Positions 26,701-38,125 are shown, counted from the stretch's first letter. The stretch: 64,000 nucleotides of DNA from Antedon mediterranea (GCF_964355755.1 NC_092673.1:26853001-26917000), one strand, 5' to 3'. Numbers and translations are program-made. Notes: generated by a model not told the origin, from the letters alone.

Positions 26701-29700
26701 GGTTCATTACACTAATAATCAAATAGCGCCCCCAACTTCACAACAACAATACTTTCTTTCACAATTTTGTACGGTTTTTATATTAAAGAAAACGTGTAAT
26801 CAATTTTGAGAGCAAAACATGTTAACAATTTTTGCAGTGTGAAAGGGGTAGGCCTATTAGAGTAGGATGGTCACGCCTAGAGGAGGAGGTTGTCAGTCAG
26901 ACAGAGATACAGATAACAAGAAATATTTCTTACAAAAAACGCCGCGTAACTTTTTGACTGGACAGTTGTAAGAACAGTCTTCATTAATCTAATATAATAG
27001 GTCGGCCAATCAAAACGCAAGTGAACAATTGGGACTTTACTTGTGATTTATGTCATTGGCCTGTCAGCACAGTCGTTTCTTTCTAGAATTAAACGCACAA
27101 ATTTGTATTGGGAATAATGTATGTGGTTATTACTATCGCATTTAGGTATTGATAATAATAATAATATGGCTTTTGAATATATAATTACTGTCTGTAGAAT
27201 AACATTTATACATTTTCGGTTCGCGATGAAAAGTTATATGAATGGATTTGTAATAGGTATTTATAATAATAGTATATGGGTTGTATTATTGCTAAGCTAT
27301 CACCAAATCGCGTTATAACATTATTTCTCAGGGTTTTTTGCACCATTGATCAATACCAAACGCGTATCGGTATTATAGTTTTTAATGAATCATTACATTA
27401 ATAAAAATACCCAATTAAATCAATCGCGTCAGTCCAATTCCGACTTATGTTTCGATCACATAGTTCTGTGTCTACACTGTCCCAACTAGTTTAACAAAAA
27501 AAGTGTGATGTGCCCAAATATGGTAGTGATATGCCCGATTATCGTAGTGATATGACATCGTCATGTCTATATAATATGGGCACATCATATTTTATTTAGT
27601 TTGATAGTATAGACAGAGCTTAAGGATTATATTAAAAAAATGTTTTCTTACATTTTGAACGGAAGTATTTATTTGTTTATAAGCCCAATTTTCCAGTCTT
27701 AATTTTACATTTTGAAAAAAAGTATTTATTTGTTTATAAGCCCAATTTTCCAGTCTTAATTTTACATTTTGAAAAAAAAGTATTTTATTTGTTGATAAGC
27801 CCAACTGTGCAGTCTTATTTTACATTTTGAACGAAAGTATTTATTTGTTGATAAGCCCAATTTTGAAGTCTTATTTTACATTTTAAACGAAAGTATTTAT
27901 TTGTTGATAAGCCGAATTTTCCAGTTTAATAATAATGACCCCTTCCACAGTGCTTATACCATATACATTTTACATGATATTGACCGTGGGTTCTTTACGC
28001 CTCTGATGCATTTGTTTTTATTGTACCTTTTTAATAAATTATTATATGTTTAGGCCTAATCACACCCAATTTAATGAAACGGTCAGATTCCGATTTCAAT
28101 TGAACGAAAGTAGTACTGTATTTATTATTCATTGATAAGCCAAGGGTCCCATGGCGTTAGCCGATATCTTGAGCATTTGACTCTTGTAACACAAATCATT
28201 CTTCAAAATCTAAAGAAAGAACCTCACACGTCTTTTTTGTGAGTGATACACTATGGATATGCCCACGGAAATAATATGTGGACATTGCAAACAATCATAG
28301 GCCTACAGTAACAAACATAACATGGCTAATAAGCATAACATTCAGACTTGCTTGTTTTCTAGTGGATTTTTATTTACTTTAGCATGTAGAATAAAACTAG
28401 TAACAGTGGCTATATTAATAATTATACTGATTATCCTTGATGTTATCGCGTCTAATAATAAAATATTTTGTTGTTGATAAGCCCAATTTTTCAGCCTTGA
28501 TTTTACATTTTGAACGAAAGTATTTATTTGTTGATAAGCCCAATTTTGCAGTCTTAATAATGACCCTTCCACAGTGCATTTTACATGATATTGACCGAGG
28601 GTTTTTACGCCTCTATAGGCACTGATCAATACCATAATTAATGTACTTTTTTAAATGAATATTGAAATGTTTCAACACTCCCAGATTTCCTCATCTTTAT
28701 CGTTTCAAAAATTAATTAAATAATTTTCAGTGTATCACCGGGCGGTTTGGAATTTATTTCTATGCCTGTTGTGTTTATATATATAATATTAAGTATAATT
28801 ATGAATTCACCAACACTTTCAGGCCCGGGGCCGAGTTGTAGACCAGACTTCCATGCACAGCCACATGTTAAGGAATATGAATCTCTTTATGATTTTAATA
28901 TGGTTCGAAATGATATTACACAACAACGATTAGACAGCAACTGTGCAAGAGTCAAACTAATAAAATCGGAATGATCAATTAATTGAACATTTACAGCATA
29001 AGGCCCATACACTAGGACGATAACTATCGACGATAAATAGACAAATGTGCATTTTTAATACATAAACCAAAAGAAATATAAACAATTCCTTTGATGAAAA
29101 TTATATTTTCACACGTCCAATCAAATGACGTCATGATTAGTAAGACCAATAATATCGTGACAATACAGCGATTTTATTGTTTTTATTTATCATGACGTCA
29201 TTTGATTGGAATTTGAAAAACATTATTTTTATCAAAGACAGCATAAATGATTATCCTATAGGTCTAGAACGAAAACCTTTCTAATTTCTGTTGGTTTATG
29301 TAAAAAAAATGCATGCTATATATTTATCGTCTGTCGTTATCGTCATAGTGTAATTGGGCCTTTATACAAAAAAAATAAATTGATTACGAAGTTACATGTC
29401 ATTTTCACCTATCACCAAAAAACTAACCTTTTCAAAACTAATTAATTGTTACGAAGCCAATTTATATTATATATTTCATTAAAACTGAACTTTACGGTAA
29501 ATGAAGAGTAAGTATCAGTTAATATGAATAATATAACTAGTAGGTCTATGAACTTGCGTCCAGACACAGAACTGTGACATTACTATCATAAATGTTGAAA
29601 CCACTTATAAAACCTTTTTTTTAAAGAAAATATAATTGTGTTAGGAGAAGACTAATAAACAAATAGATAATAGATGACAAATTTCGTTTTTGTAAAAGCA

Positions 29701-32700
29701 CAAGTTAACGGAGTACTTACTCGAACGTTTCGATCTCTATCAGAGATCCTTCTCAACTGACTGCGGAGTGTTAATGCAGCTTGGTCATTCTTGACGTCAT
29801 CTGTTGATGACGTTGTACGCCTCCGGTTGTAGGTTGGAGGTTGTGCGGGGCTCGGCCAGGTGATGTGTCTATCAAATCATTGTACAAATGCGAGAGTTCG
29901 TGGGCTCCAGTGTCCAGTGTATCTAGAGTGGCTCGAACATCAAGCCATAAACACGGCACCCACTAACATCAAGCCTGTGTATTGGAAACGATACGTTGAT
30001 GATGTATTAGCTATCATCCCCATAGGTACAGTACATACATTTAACACACATCTTAATAACATCGATATAACTGACAATATCAAGTTCACCACAGAATCGA
30101 TGACAAACAACACAATACCTTTCCTGGACATGCTCATCACACTCAATGACAATGGAACAGTTACCACCTCAGTCTATCGGAAGCCCACTCACACAGACCA
30201 ATATTTACATTTCAACTCACATCATCCACTCAAACACAAACTGGGGCTTATAAACACGCTTGTGGACAGAGCTGAGAAGGTAGTGGGAGATATGGATTTG
30301 AGGAAAGTTGAGATGGATAACATCAAGAAAGCGTTACACAACTGCCAGTATCCAGAGTGGTCCTTCCAGAGAGTTATGGAAAACCGAAAAAGGAAAAAGA
30401 ACAAAGGACACGAACCACAGAAGGAAAAGATCAAGATGCGAGGTAGCATAGGAATCCCCTATGTAAAAGGAATGGCAGAAAGAATACGACGCACTCTCTC
30501 CTATCACAATGTCGGAACCTATTTCCTACCCCAAAATAAAATCAAGAATAGCCTCGTCCACCCAAAAGATAAAATCGAGAAGATGGATACATGTGGAGTA
30601 ATCTACGAAGTCACCTGCCGCAACTGTCCACAAGTTTACATTGGGGAAACAGGGAGGGCATTACAAACACGAATTAATGATCACAAAAAAGATGTTACAA
30701 CAAACACGGGGGGAGTAATGACTAGGGCCTCCAGAACATCCACATCTTCGATCATACACAAATCTGCCATTACAGAACATGTCATAAAACACAATCATGT
30801 ACCGAACTGGGAGGCTACCATCTTAACCAAAGAGCCTAAACGCAAAGACAGACAGATTAGAGAATCATTACATATAAGGAGAAATAAAGAGAAGACCATG
30901 AACCGGGACACTGGAGCCCACGAACTCTCGCATTTGTACAATGATTTGATAGACACATCACCTGGCCGAGCCCCGCACAACCTCCAACCTACAACCGGAG
31001 GCGTACAACGTCATCAACAGATGACGTCAAGAATGACCAAGCTGCATTAACACTCCGCAGTCAGTTGAGAAGGATCTCTGATAGAGATCGAAACGTTCGA
31101 GTAAGTACTCCGTTAACTTGTGCTTTTACAAAAACGAAATTTGTCATCTATACAAAATCGAAGCTAAATGAAATTCTTTCAACAAATAGATAATGTTCAA
31201 ACCTTTTTCTGGATTAATTAATGGAGCAGGCGTTCCTAATAATCTTCTGTAGACTGATTGTTCACCTTCTGACGATAATTGATTGGACCCCCCACGGCAT
31301 CTGATAACCAACAAAAAATTTACGAGGACTGTTTCAATGATTTAATATCTGACGGCGTATTATTATAACATTGGCCTAGATTGAAAGTCAAAGAAAGTCA
31401 TTGTAAATACCTCCCTTTATGTTGACAGAGCCAAAATAAAGTTTTGACCATTATCGAATAATTATTTGACAGTGACTTATTATAATACCGCCCTGGTTGA
31501 CAGCAAAAACGAAGTTATTATTTATTGATCAAGATTTTACAGATTTCCGTCTACATCTCAATAATACTGTATTATCAGCAAAGGCTTTCATATAGACTCT
31601 CTTCTCCCAGACGTTTTTTGGGTCCAGCAGCTACCTATAAATTATAGTCGAGTTTCCAAATTCACAAAACTGTCAGCCTTAGATACTAAAGCTACCGCTA
31701 TGAAACAGCTTATTAATGAATGTGTCCTCCTGGGACATAGCTGGCTAGAGCCGCGGCGCGAAAATATATATAATATACAGCGAGTGTATAGATTTTTTAG
31801 ACAATACAAAACGTATTTCATATAATTGATTGGCTACTAGGCCTATATACTGTTACTATTACAAACCATTCATAATGTTATCTTAACAGTACAGTACAGT
31901 ATATCAAACATCTAAAACCAAATCACGTATATGTTCTTTTTCTGGATCAAAAATGAGTCCCTTGCCATCAATATCAATTGACATCATAATCTTTAGAGTT
32001 ATACTAATTTAAATATCAAAATACTTTCAGTAGTCCAATAAAAAATAAAATCCTTTTAGATTGACAAGGGAGTTTTGACACACTGACCTGTAAAATGTTG
32101 TTTCATTCACCGTTAAAATGTGCTAACATTGTTTATGTAACACATATATTGCCCGAATTCTCTAGTTCTTTTTATGGTGTTAGTATTCCTTTACGAGCAC
32201 ACCCAGTAGACGTTTTGATTTTTATTCAAGTATTATTTGTATGAAATATTTTTACCAATATTTCATTTTATTGTTCCACATAAAATAAATAAAATATCAA
32301 GACAAAAAAACCTGGTTAAATCTTTGTTTATGTGCGGAATCTCAAATAAGCCAAAAAAGGGCTTTAAGGCTGAGATTCCAAAAGACATTACAGTACATTG
32401 TGCATGGTAACGTATAATTGCTTTCTTAAAAAAAACAAAAGAATGCCAAACAGATTTTAGTTGAATATCAGTAGAAAGGAAAAGTAAGATATAAATTCCA
32501 TAGGAGCAAACTTATTAACTATCTAAGTTTTTTATTTATTTTTTTTATTATGTTTAATCACCATCTAGAACCAAAACTAAATATTCATTGTGTTCTCCTT
32601 TTAAAATGTGTTCCATGAAATATGTGGACATATTTGTTTTGGAAGCTGATTTTTCTTTGATCTTTTCGTTTATAGAGTAACAGTTTTTTTCACTTTGTTA

Positions 32701-35316
32701 TTTTTGGTGAAATACAGTATTTTCTGATTTAGATATACCTGTTGAGGCGATACCCTTGTGTAAAGCATATTACAAATGTTTTTGAATTACATTACATGGA
32801 TTACATTGTCATAATTTGATTTGATCAACTTGATTTCAGAAATTAATTTTCATAATAATTAATTATAATAATATTGTTGTTATTTGTTTGTAGGCTGGAC
32901 CCTACTGGGTGTCCATGATGGATTCGTATGGTGCTAGCTTTGCTCTTCTTTTATACGCTGTGTTCGAGACAATAGCCATCAGCTGGGTTTACGGTTTGAG
33001 ACGGTTTATGAATGATATACGCACGATGGTTGGAGACAGGATAGTGGATCATCCCTTGTTTATTTGGTGGGGGATCAATTGGTGCACAATTACACCCGCT
33101 CTTTTAGTGGTAAGTGGAACTTTGTTGAGAAATTAGGTTTGTGGGTTTCATTTTCTATATTATAGCTAATGCAGCTATGGTTAGGCTTAAATTGAGAATT
33201 TAAAAAAAATTCACCAACTAGTATCTAAAGAGTTGCATGCGATTTAAAAAATTTAAATTACAATGAATCAATCAAGTCAATGGTTTTTGGTTGAATTTAA
33301 CAGTTTATTTTGTCTTGTTATAATTAAAAACATTTTTTTTTCTATGATTAACTTGATTAAAACTGTGAAATGGTCTATTCAAAGTCTTTTTTATATTAAT
33401 CTTAATTGTTCATGTTTGTGGGGAACAATACATCTTTAAGAAACATTCATAATTTATTGTCTAATAGTAGACATTCCTTTGAAATTGTATTTTGTATTAT
33501 AGTTTATCATCTTTTTCAACTGGATGAGCTGGACAGAGCCCACATACAACGGTCCATACCCACGTTGGGCTAACGGTATTGGATGGTGCATGATCATCAG
33601 CTCCATCATGTGGATTCCTATCATCTGGGTGTATGAGTTCTTCCGTGGCAGTGGAAGCGCATTAGAGGTATGGTGCCACATTATCCCTGTTTCCACTAGG
33701 TGATTTTGTTCACGCAAATCAAATGTGACCGCTTATAGGAATATGTATTATACAAATATGTTTATTTTCATCTTCTAATTCTCTTTCTTTGACAAAGTCC
33801 AATTCATTGATTTTTTTTTACGTCAGTGAAAATAGTAGCTTGGACAGTTTCTACTTTTTGAGAAGCGAAACTTTTATCAATCAATCATTTTGGTTTTATT
33901 ATTGCTTAATCAAACGTTTTATGTAATTGTGACTGCAAATAATAAATAACTTTGCAGTGTTACAACATCTAGCTGCTTTAGTCATTTATGATCTCCATGG
34001 AACCACACACAGATGTTAATTTCATGGCCATGTATTGTATCTTACAGCGACTACATCAAATGTCAACTCCAAGACCTAACTGGGGTCCTGCTCTACAAAA
34101 ACACCGAGATGAGGCTTGGGAAGTCCACAAAAATCACCGCACAACAATGGGTGGAGTCCTTTCTGTTGAAGGCAGACCGATGTACGCCGATGCCTCTGGG
34201 TGGGTCGCAAGATTCACTACAGGAAAGAATACCCTTGCTGACAATCCAGCATTAAACGGAAGTCTCAACAACATCCAGTTCGACGATGACGATGATCACA
34301 CATACTCAAATACCGATGGGGGCGGTAACACAGAAGGATCTGTTAACTTGGTGTACCAACCTCAACGTTTCAACGCATCTCAAGATGTGTTGGATGGCTC
34401 TAGGGAAGATCTTGATTTGCGTGTTGCTCAACCGGTAAGGTCAGAGGTCAGTGCGCCATCATTCGATGAGGAGAGGTCGTGGCAGAGTCCTAGGTCATCA
34501 TCAGTTCATGGATCCAAAGAGGTATTAGATGACTCGTATTATCCATCAACCCATGGTGGATCTAGAACTCCCTCTATTCAAGGATCTTTAGACAATAATG
34601 CCATCTACTCTGTGCCGCACAGACGTCCTCTAAATTCCGCACCATTCCATGGATCTAGGGACTACATTCCAAAGGATCCACCTGCAGCGTATCCACCACC
34701 GCGTCGAACCAGCCCACCTTCTCGACACGGATCGAAAGATGTTTTAAATGAGGAACCACAATCGTCCTACCCGCCACCTCCTGTTTCGTACCATGGGTCA
34801 CGTGATATGTTAAATGATGATGACGAAATACCTGTCTATCCGCGTAGTTCCAATGTTCCATCTTTACGTGGCTCCCGTGATGTACTCAATGAGGGGTACG
34901 CTGGATCTCGTAACGGCTCTAACAATCCATCTCTCCGTGGCTCGCGTGATATTCTCAATCAGGACTACCCCTCACAGAGAGGATCAAAACCTCCGTCGCG
35001 CCATGGTTCTCGCGACATTCTAAACCAAAATTACCCGTCAGTACGCAGTTCAGCAAATCCTTCCCTCAACGGTTCTCGAGATCACGTAAACTTGGATTAC
35101 ATGCCACGTAACATTTCAGTCTCATCGCGACAAAGCTCAGTAGAACAAGTTAACATGGGTTACGATGCATCTCCCATGGTGCAAAGACCACCATCAAAAC
35201 AACAGCCTCCTAAAAAAGAAAAGACAAGCAGATGGCCAGGAAAACGATCAAAAAGATCAGCTCGCACCCCTCAGTTTGATTCCCCTATGGAATTGGACTT
35301 TGAAAGTGAAGCTTGA
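17748..35316 (+). CDS. SLC6 glycine-transporter-like gene B with long repetitive tail
   Basis: Complete paralogue of gene A. Exons: 17748-17759, 20851-20995, 21604-21735, 22044-22386, 23142-23274, 24074-24208, 24478-24581, 24883-25007, 25400-25512, 26151-26279, 32894-33109, 33503-33667, 34048-35316. They join in frame to 1006 residues ending in TGA; family members usually have 600-800. The start has A at -3 and an in-frame TAG two codons upstream. TM1 carries [13 protein letters not shown] (residues 33-45), the Na+/substrate-binding stretch. EL2 has [11 protein letters not shown] and sequons; TM6 has [13 protein letters not shown]. Residues 585-1006 form one exon: after [20 protein letters not shown] comes a hydrophilic tail with 10-12 copies of (H/R)GSRDxLN spaced about 20-25 residues, proline-rich stretches, then a basic cluster (KRSKRSAR). 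Glycine as substrate is inferred. The 12-nt first coding exon is the least certain part. Confidence 0.88.
18253..19272 (-). pseudogene. 5'-truncated LINE with frameshifted reverse transcriptase
   Basis: Minus-strand non-LTR retrotransposon fragment in gene B intron 1. From 19272 down it encodes the RT catalytic part ([13 protein letters not shown], then YMDDT) to about 19090. There a one-base frameshift at an A-run (KLNEKK/KKSVELR) switches frame. The frame 19092-18568 then carries [16 protein letters not shown] and [18 protein letters not shown], the thumb/connection region typical of CR1/Jockey-like RTs. The 3' UTR seems to end near 18253, after AATAAA and an ATAAATA-rich tail. Everything upstream of the RT core is missing. 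Confidence 0.8.
21068..21360 (+). repeat. tRNA-derived SINE, family 1, copy 2
   Basis: Matches 15338-15745 through GTTAAGACAGTAGAACCGTA, CATCGGCAAG, GATAAGGACTATAAACC and CTTTAAAGAACCTAGTACAT. A and B boxes are decayed. Lies in gene B intron 2. Confidence 0.7.
22419..22578. mobile_element. Palindromic MITE, family 1
   Basis: AAGCGCTGTCTACACTATCA to GATAGTGTAGACAGAGCTT, 32 bp after a gene B donor site. Confidence 0.85.
23785..24055 (+). repeat. 29/58-bp tandem array next to acceptor
   Basis: Alternating units GTTTGAATGAACCAATCATG (plus TACAGTTG) and GTTTGAATGAACCAATCATA (plus ATCATGTAGTT) repeat about nine times. The array ends 18 bp before the start of the gene B exon at 24074. Confidence 0.9.
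24239..24370. mobile_element. Palindromic MITE, family 1
   Basis: AAGCTCTGTCTACACTGTCA to TTTGATAGTGTAGAGATTT, 30 bp after the donor of the 24074 exon. Confidence 0.85.
25190..25345. mobile_element. Palindromic MITE, family 1
   Basis: AAGCTCTGTCTACATTATCA at the left; the right end is degraded (TTTTATAGTTAAGGGAGCTT). Gene B intron. Confidence 0.8.
27464..27621. mobile_element. Palindromic MITE, family 1
   Basis: AGTTCTGTGTCTACACTGTC at the left, GATAGTATAGACAGAGCTTA at the right, GTGATGTGCCCAAATATGGT inside. In the 6.6-kb gene B intron. Confidence 0.8.
27641..27930 (+). repeat. About 61-bp tandem array, part 1
   Basis: Four to five units carry TACATTTTGAACGAAAGTAT, TTATTTGTTGATAAGCCCAA and CAGTCTTAATTT. 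The flank (AATAATGACCCCTTCCACAG, then TTTACATGATATTGACCG) recurs after part 2 at 28555-28625, so the array plus flank was duplicated within the intron. Confidence 0.85.
28460..28625 (+). repeat. About 61-bp tandem array, part 2 with shared flank
   Basis: Two units with GTTGATAAGCCCAATTTTTC and TTTTACATTTTGAACGAAAG, followed by the same downstream flank as part 1 (TTTACATGATATTGACCG). Confidence 0.8.
29000..29362. mobile_element. MITE with AAGGCCCA ends
   Basis: Imperfect terminal inverted repeats: left AAGGCCCATACACTAGGACG ATAAC, right end GTTATCGTCATAGTGTAATT then GGGCCTT. Inner segments around CAATCAAATGACGTCATGA and its inverse (TCATGACGTCATTTGATTGG) also pair. No ORF. Confidence 0.7.
29672..31180 (+). 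mobile_element. Penelope-like retroelement with inverted terminal copy
   Basis: Flanked by an exact 14-bp direct repeat, AACAAATAGATAAT, at 29658-29671 and 31181-31194, read as the target-site duplication. The 244-bp 3' segment (30906-31149) is repeated in inverse orientation at the left end (29672-29915) and joins abruptly to the RT coding region at 29915/29916. A 5'-truncated body with an inverted copy of its own 3' end is a known Penelope configuration. A tail of about 30 bp at 31151-31180 has no left counterpart. The element sits in the gene B intron in the same orientation as the gene. Confidence 0.9.
29860..31050 (+). pseudogene. Penelope-like RT/GIY-YIG ORF, 5'-truncated
   Basis: Open frame of 396 codons. 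The first 19 codons derive from the inverted terminal copy and are not original protein. From about residue 20 it shows late RT motifs: EWLEHQAI, then [11 protein letters not shown] (catalytic DD), then [11 protein letters not shown] and [12 protein letters not shown]. Residues 246-300 carry a GIY-YIG endonuclease ([20 protein letters not shown], then [11 protein letters not shown]), the diagnostic second domain of Penelope retroelements. The N-terminal half of the RT is absent, so the copy cannot move by itself. Confidence 0.88.
31195..32893. other. Remainder of gene B intron, no gene seen
   Basis: AT-rich unique-looking sequence with no recognisable repeat boundaries or coding segment up to the acceptor at 32892-32893. 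Confidence 0.5.
33278..33440. mobile_element. TTAA-type MITE, family 2, truncated copy 2
   Basis: Matches the reverse complement of 14679-14928 through TTTGGTTGAA, TTTATTTTGTCTT and the terminal GGGGAACAATACATCTTTAA. The left end is missing. In the gene B intron before exon 33503. Confidence 0.55.
34375..35165 (+). repeat. Protein-coding tandem repeats in gene B tail
   Basis: Coding copies of a degenerate unit, best seen as [25 protein letters not shown] and [13 protein letters not shown] near 34860-35040. Weaker copies ([43 protein letters not shown]) lie on both sides. Spacing is mostly 20-25 codons. Confidence 0.9.
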
Positions 35317-35635
35317 GAATGTCAAATTTCTCCATAAATAATGATGCATCAAATTATTCTATTAAGTCTGTTCGATAAAATAATTAAACATGAAAAGATA
35401 CATTCCAAAATATCGACCACCTTGCCAAAATATTTAACAATTTTTAGAAATAATATGTCAAATTTTATAAAAGGCCTTGACAAATTTAACCTCGAAAAAA
35501 TGACTAGAGAAGAAGAAAAAAATACTATTTATAACATTGCTTGGTTTTGGTTATATAACAATAACCCGGTTTTTAGCACAAGTGTAAATCTCAGTTTACT
35601 ATTATCATAGTTGCTATCCAATAGGATTAAAACGT

Positions 35636-35725
35636 ACCAGTGATGGTACAATGGCAAGGCGTAAGCAGTAAGACTGGGTTCTAATCTTTATAGGATCGAT
35701 TTTCTCATTCGAAAATTGTATTCAC
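35636..35725 (+). repeat. Possible tRNA-like SINE head
   Basis: ATGGTACAATGGCAAGGCGT (A-box-like) followed by GACTGGGTTCTAATC (B-box-like), 0.3 kb after gene B. Only one copy is visible here, so this is tentative. Confidence 0.3.
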
Positions 35726-36261
35726 CTTGAACTTGTATTGTGTAATAGGAACGATATGATAATGTGGTACGTTGATGACGGTGTCAGTTTTCAAGATGAC
35801 AAGTTGTTTGTTCAAGTATCTTTGAATTCTTAATTCAAACATAACATCGTCATAAAACCTATAAATTGAATTCGGCAAAAATCGATCTCAATCCAAAAGT
35901 CTATTGAAGGCGTTACGACGTGGATTTTAATACAGTACGGGATTTAATATTATAGATATATTTTTGACAAGTTCGCCTTGTAATTTTACTAAAATCTCGT
36001 GTACATATATTTTGAAAATTAATACATTTTGAATTGTATATAAATGGGTGACATATAGTATATAGTAATATGTGGTTTATTTTATAGAAATGTTTTTTTT
36101 TACATTTTCAGTATTAGTCATTAGCATATCCAGGGATTTTCCCACCCCTGGAACTTGAACAAAAGTGATCAGATATAATAGCCTACACTTCAACACATCG
36201 TTCTAGGTTATAATATTTGCAGCCGCTGAACAGTCATGTAACCGAAAATTGCTAGTTTTAT

Positions 36262-36267
36262 AATAAA
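36262..36267 (+). terminator. Candidate poly(A) signal of gene B
   Basis: First AATAAA found after the TGA at 35316; it would give a 3' UTR of about 0.95 kb. Confidence 0.3.
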
Positions 36268-36346
36268 ATATGTTGTTTAAACTTCAAAAGGATGGTTATA
36301 TTTCATTATTATTTATGAATTGTAGTTGTGAAATTTGCGTGCCGTA

Positions 36347-36567
36347 AAGCCTTATCTACACTGTATGCTTGTGTGTTAAAACTGTTTAAATTCATTTGGA
36401 GAGTGGAAAATAGACGAAACGATACTATCAATCAAGTTTGACAAAAAAAGTGTGATGTGCCCAAATATGATGTTGATGTACCCAAATATGGTAGTGACAT
36501 GACGCCATAATGTCCATATATGGGCACATTGGCGTTTTTTCACATAGTTTGATATAGTGTAGACAGT
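36347..36567. mobile_element. Palindromic MITE, family 1, left half disrupted
   Basis: AAAGCCTTATCTACACTGTA at the left, then about 70 bp of foreign sequence, then CAAGTTTGACAAAAAAAGTG to GATATAGTGTAGACAGTTTT. Confidence 0.65.
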
Positions 36568-38059
36568 TTTAGTGTTAATATTTTAGATTCATAAAAACAG
36601 ATTTTACAGCTTAAGACGGGGCTTAAGAGTATTTTTTATTTTATTTGTTTCGTCATACTGTTGAAACTGTTTTTCACAGTGAATTGTATCGTATGAATCG
36701 AAGATAATTGCGCTTTTGGCGTCACAAATATGACGCATGCGCATTCAGATATTTTGATTTCCGCGAAAATTCGCCTGGTGGGAAAGTATGAACAATTTGA
36801 ATAAAACAGTTTTCACAAAAAGTAATAAAAGTTAATATGAAGAATAGTATTAATTCAGTTTTTATCACCATTGCTATTTTTATGTGTTCAAGTGTGATTC
36901 GTTGTTCCCACGCGCTAAAGTTGTTCTCCCAGAAATACAAAAGTTTGCTTTAAAAAAGGACCGCGTTATTATTATAATGTTTTTTACGTTGGCGCTGTTC
37001 TGAGTTCAATTCCTTGCATTTTATTCGTTGCCAATAGAAAACATAACACCATAAAATGAGAATTTAAATTAATTGTACATTTTTTTTTAAATAGAAACAA
37101 TTTTAGCTGGGAAAACTTTGAAAACAAGTTGTTACACAATGAGACAAGCCATCCGATAACCGATAGTTATAGATTAGTCTATTTCATGCTTTATGCGTAC
37201 AAAAAAAAACCAATCAGAATATTTTCCGGCTGACAAAGTACCGGTACAGAGTAGCATCAATTAACATGAACCCTGTATCTACTTTGATACTCGAACAAAA
37301 CAAACCACATTATTTTCCATTTTAAATCTGATTTCGTTAACTTTGAGCGGATGGTAATGTAGGGAGAGATTGAGAATTGTAAGTCGGCAAACTGAACATT
37401 TTGATATAGAATTCAAATTATTTTGTTTCAATTTATCAAATTTTCCGAATTAAATTTTACCTTCCCATGTGGTTGAAATTAAATCGTTTTCGTTGCAACT
37501 ATAATCATATATTTTGGAATTATTTTGTTTTCGGATATAAAGAGTGGTAGTCAGTCAGTGCTCTCCTGATACAGTTAAACATATTTCTATATACCTTTAT
37601 ATTGCATTTTGTAGTCATAATCACTTGTTCATTAAAACTGAAATGAACAGAAATTTGCTTTGAAAAACTGGCATATAATCATTTAAAAATATAAATAAAA
37701 CAGTAAAAATACACAAAAAAATTGTCACAAAATCAACACAGAATAGCATGCTAACAACACAGAAACAACACATTAGTCTGATAAAAGATAATGACTTATT
37801 ATTAATGATTTAATATTGCACATTAATGGCAATATTTTATTTAATTTTTTATTTATATGTTTACAAGATTAGGCCTACAATGAACTAATGTTCAGCGAGG
37901 CTATTATCATCGGAGAAATACAGTGCTGCAGAACATTCAGTAGGCCTAATGTTCGATTTTAAAAGATTATGTGTTGATACGATGATATTCCTTGGTAGTT
38001 TAGAATCGTGATATAAAGTTTGCGGTACACCACGTAGGCCTGTATTAGTTCTGAAAAGA
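36568..38059. other. Intergenic stretch, no gene seen
   Basis: AT-rich sequence downstream of gene B. Short ORFs here have no recognisable domain. Confidence 0.5.
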
Positions 38060-38125
38060 ACTGTTGAGTTTCTCGACGACGTTTCGATCAATATGCTTTG
38101 ATCGTCCTCAGGAGTAAGACAATGT
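38060..38125 (-). ncRNA. Penelope-type tail with degenerate hammerhead-like fold
   Basis: On the minus strand: CTGAGGA, one extra C, stem GATCAA/TTGATC with loop AGCATA, then GAAACGTCG. This is the layout of a hammerhead ribozyme core (CUGANGA, stem II, GAAA), with one inserted base. Such motifs are known from Penelope-like elements. Catalysis is not implied. No Penelope coding sequence was recognised next to it. Confidence 0.4.

Noticed and set aside
28747-28974. 75-codon ORF in the gene B intron as an extra exon
   Set aside because: The flanking gene B exons already join in frame with SLC6 continuity (TM8 to TM9), and the ORF has no SLC6-like sequence.
33988-34047. ATG at 33988 as the start of a separate 442-residue protein
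   Set aside because: The first 60 bases are intron; an acceptor at 34046-34047 and homology (WGPALQKHR) show that it is the last exon of gene B.
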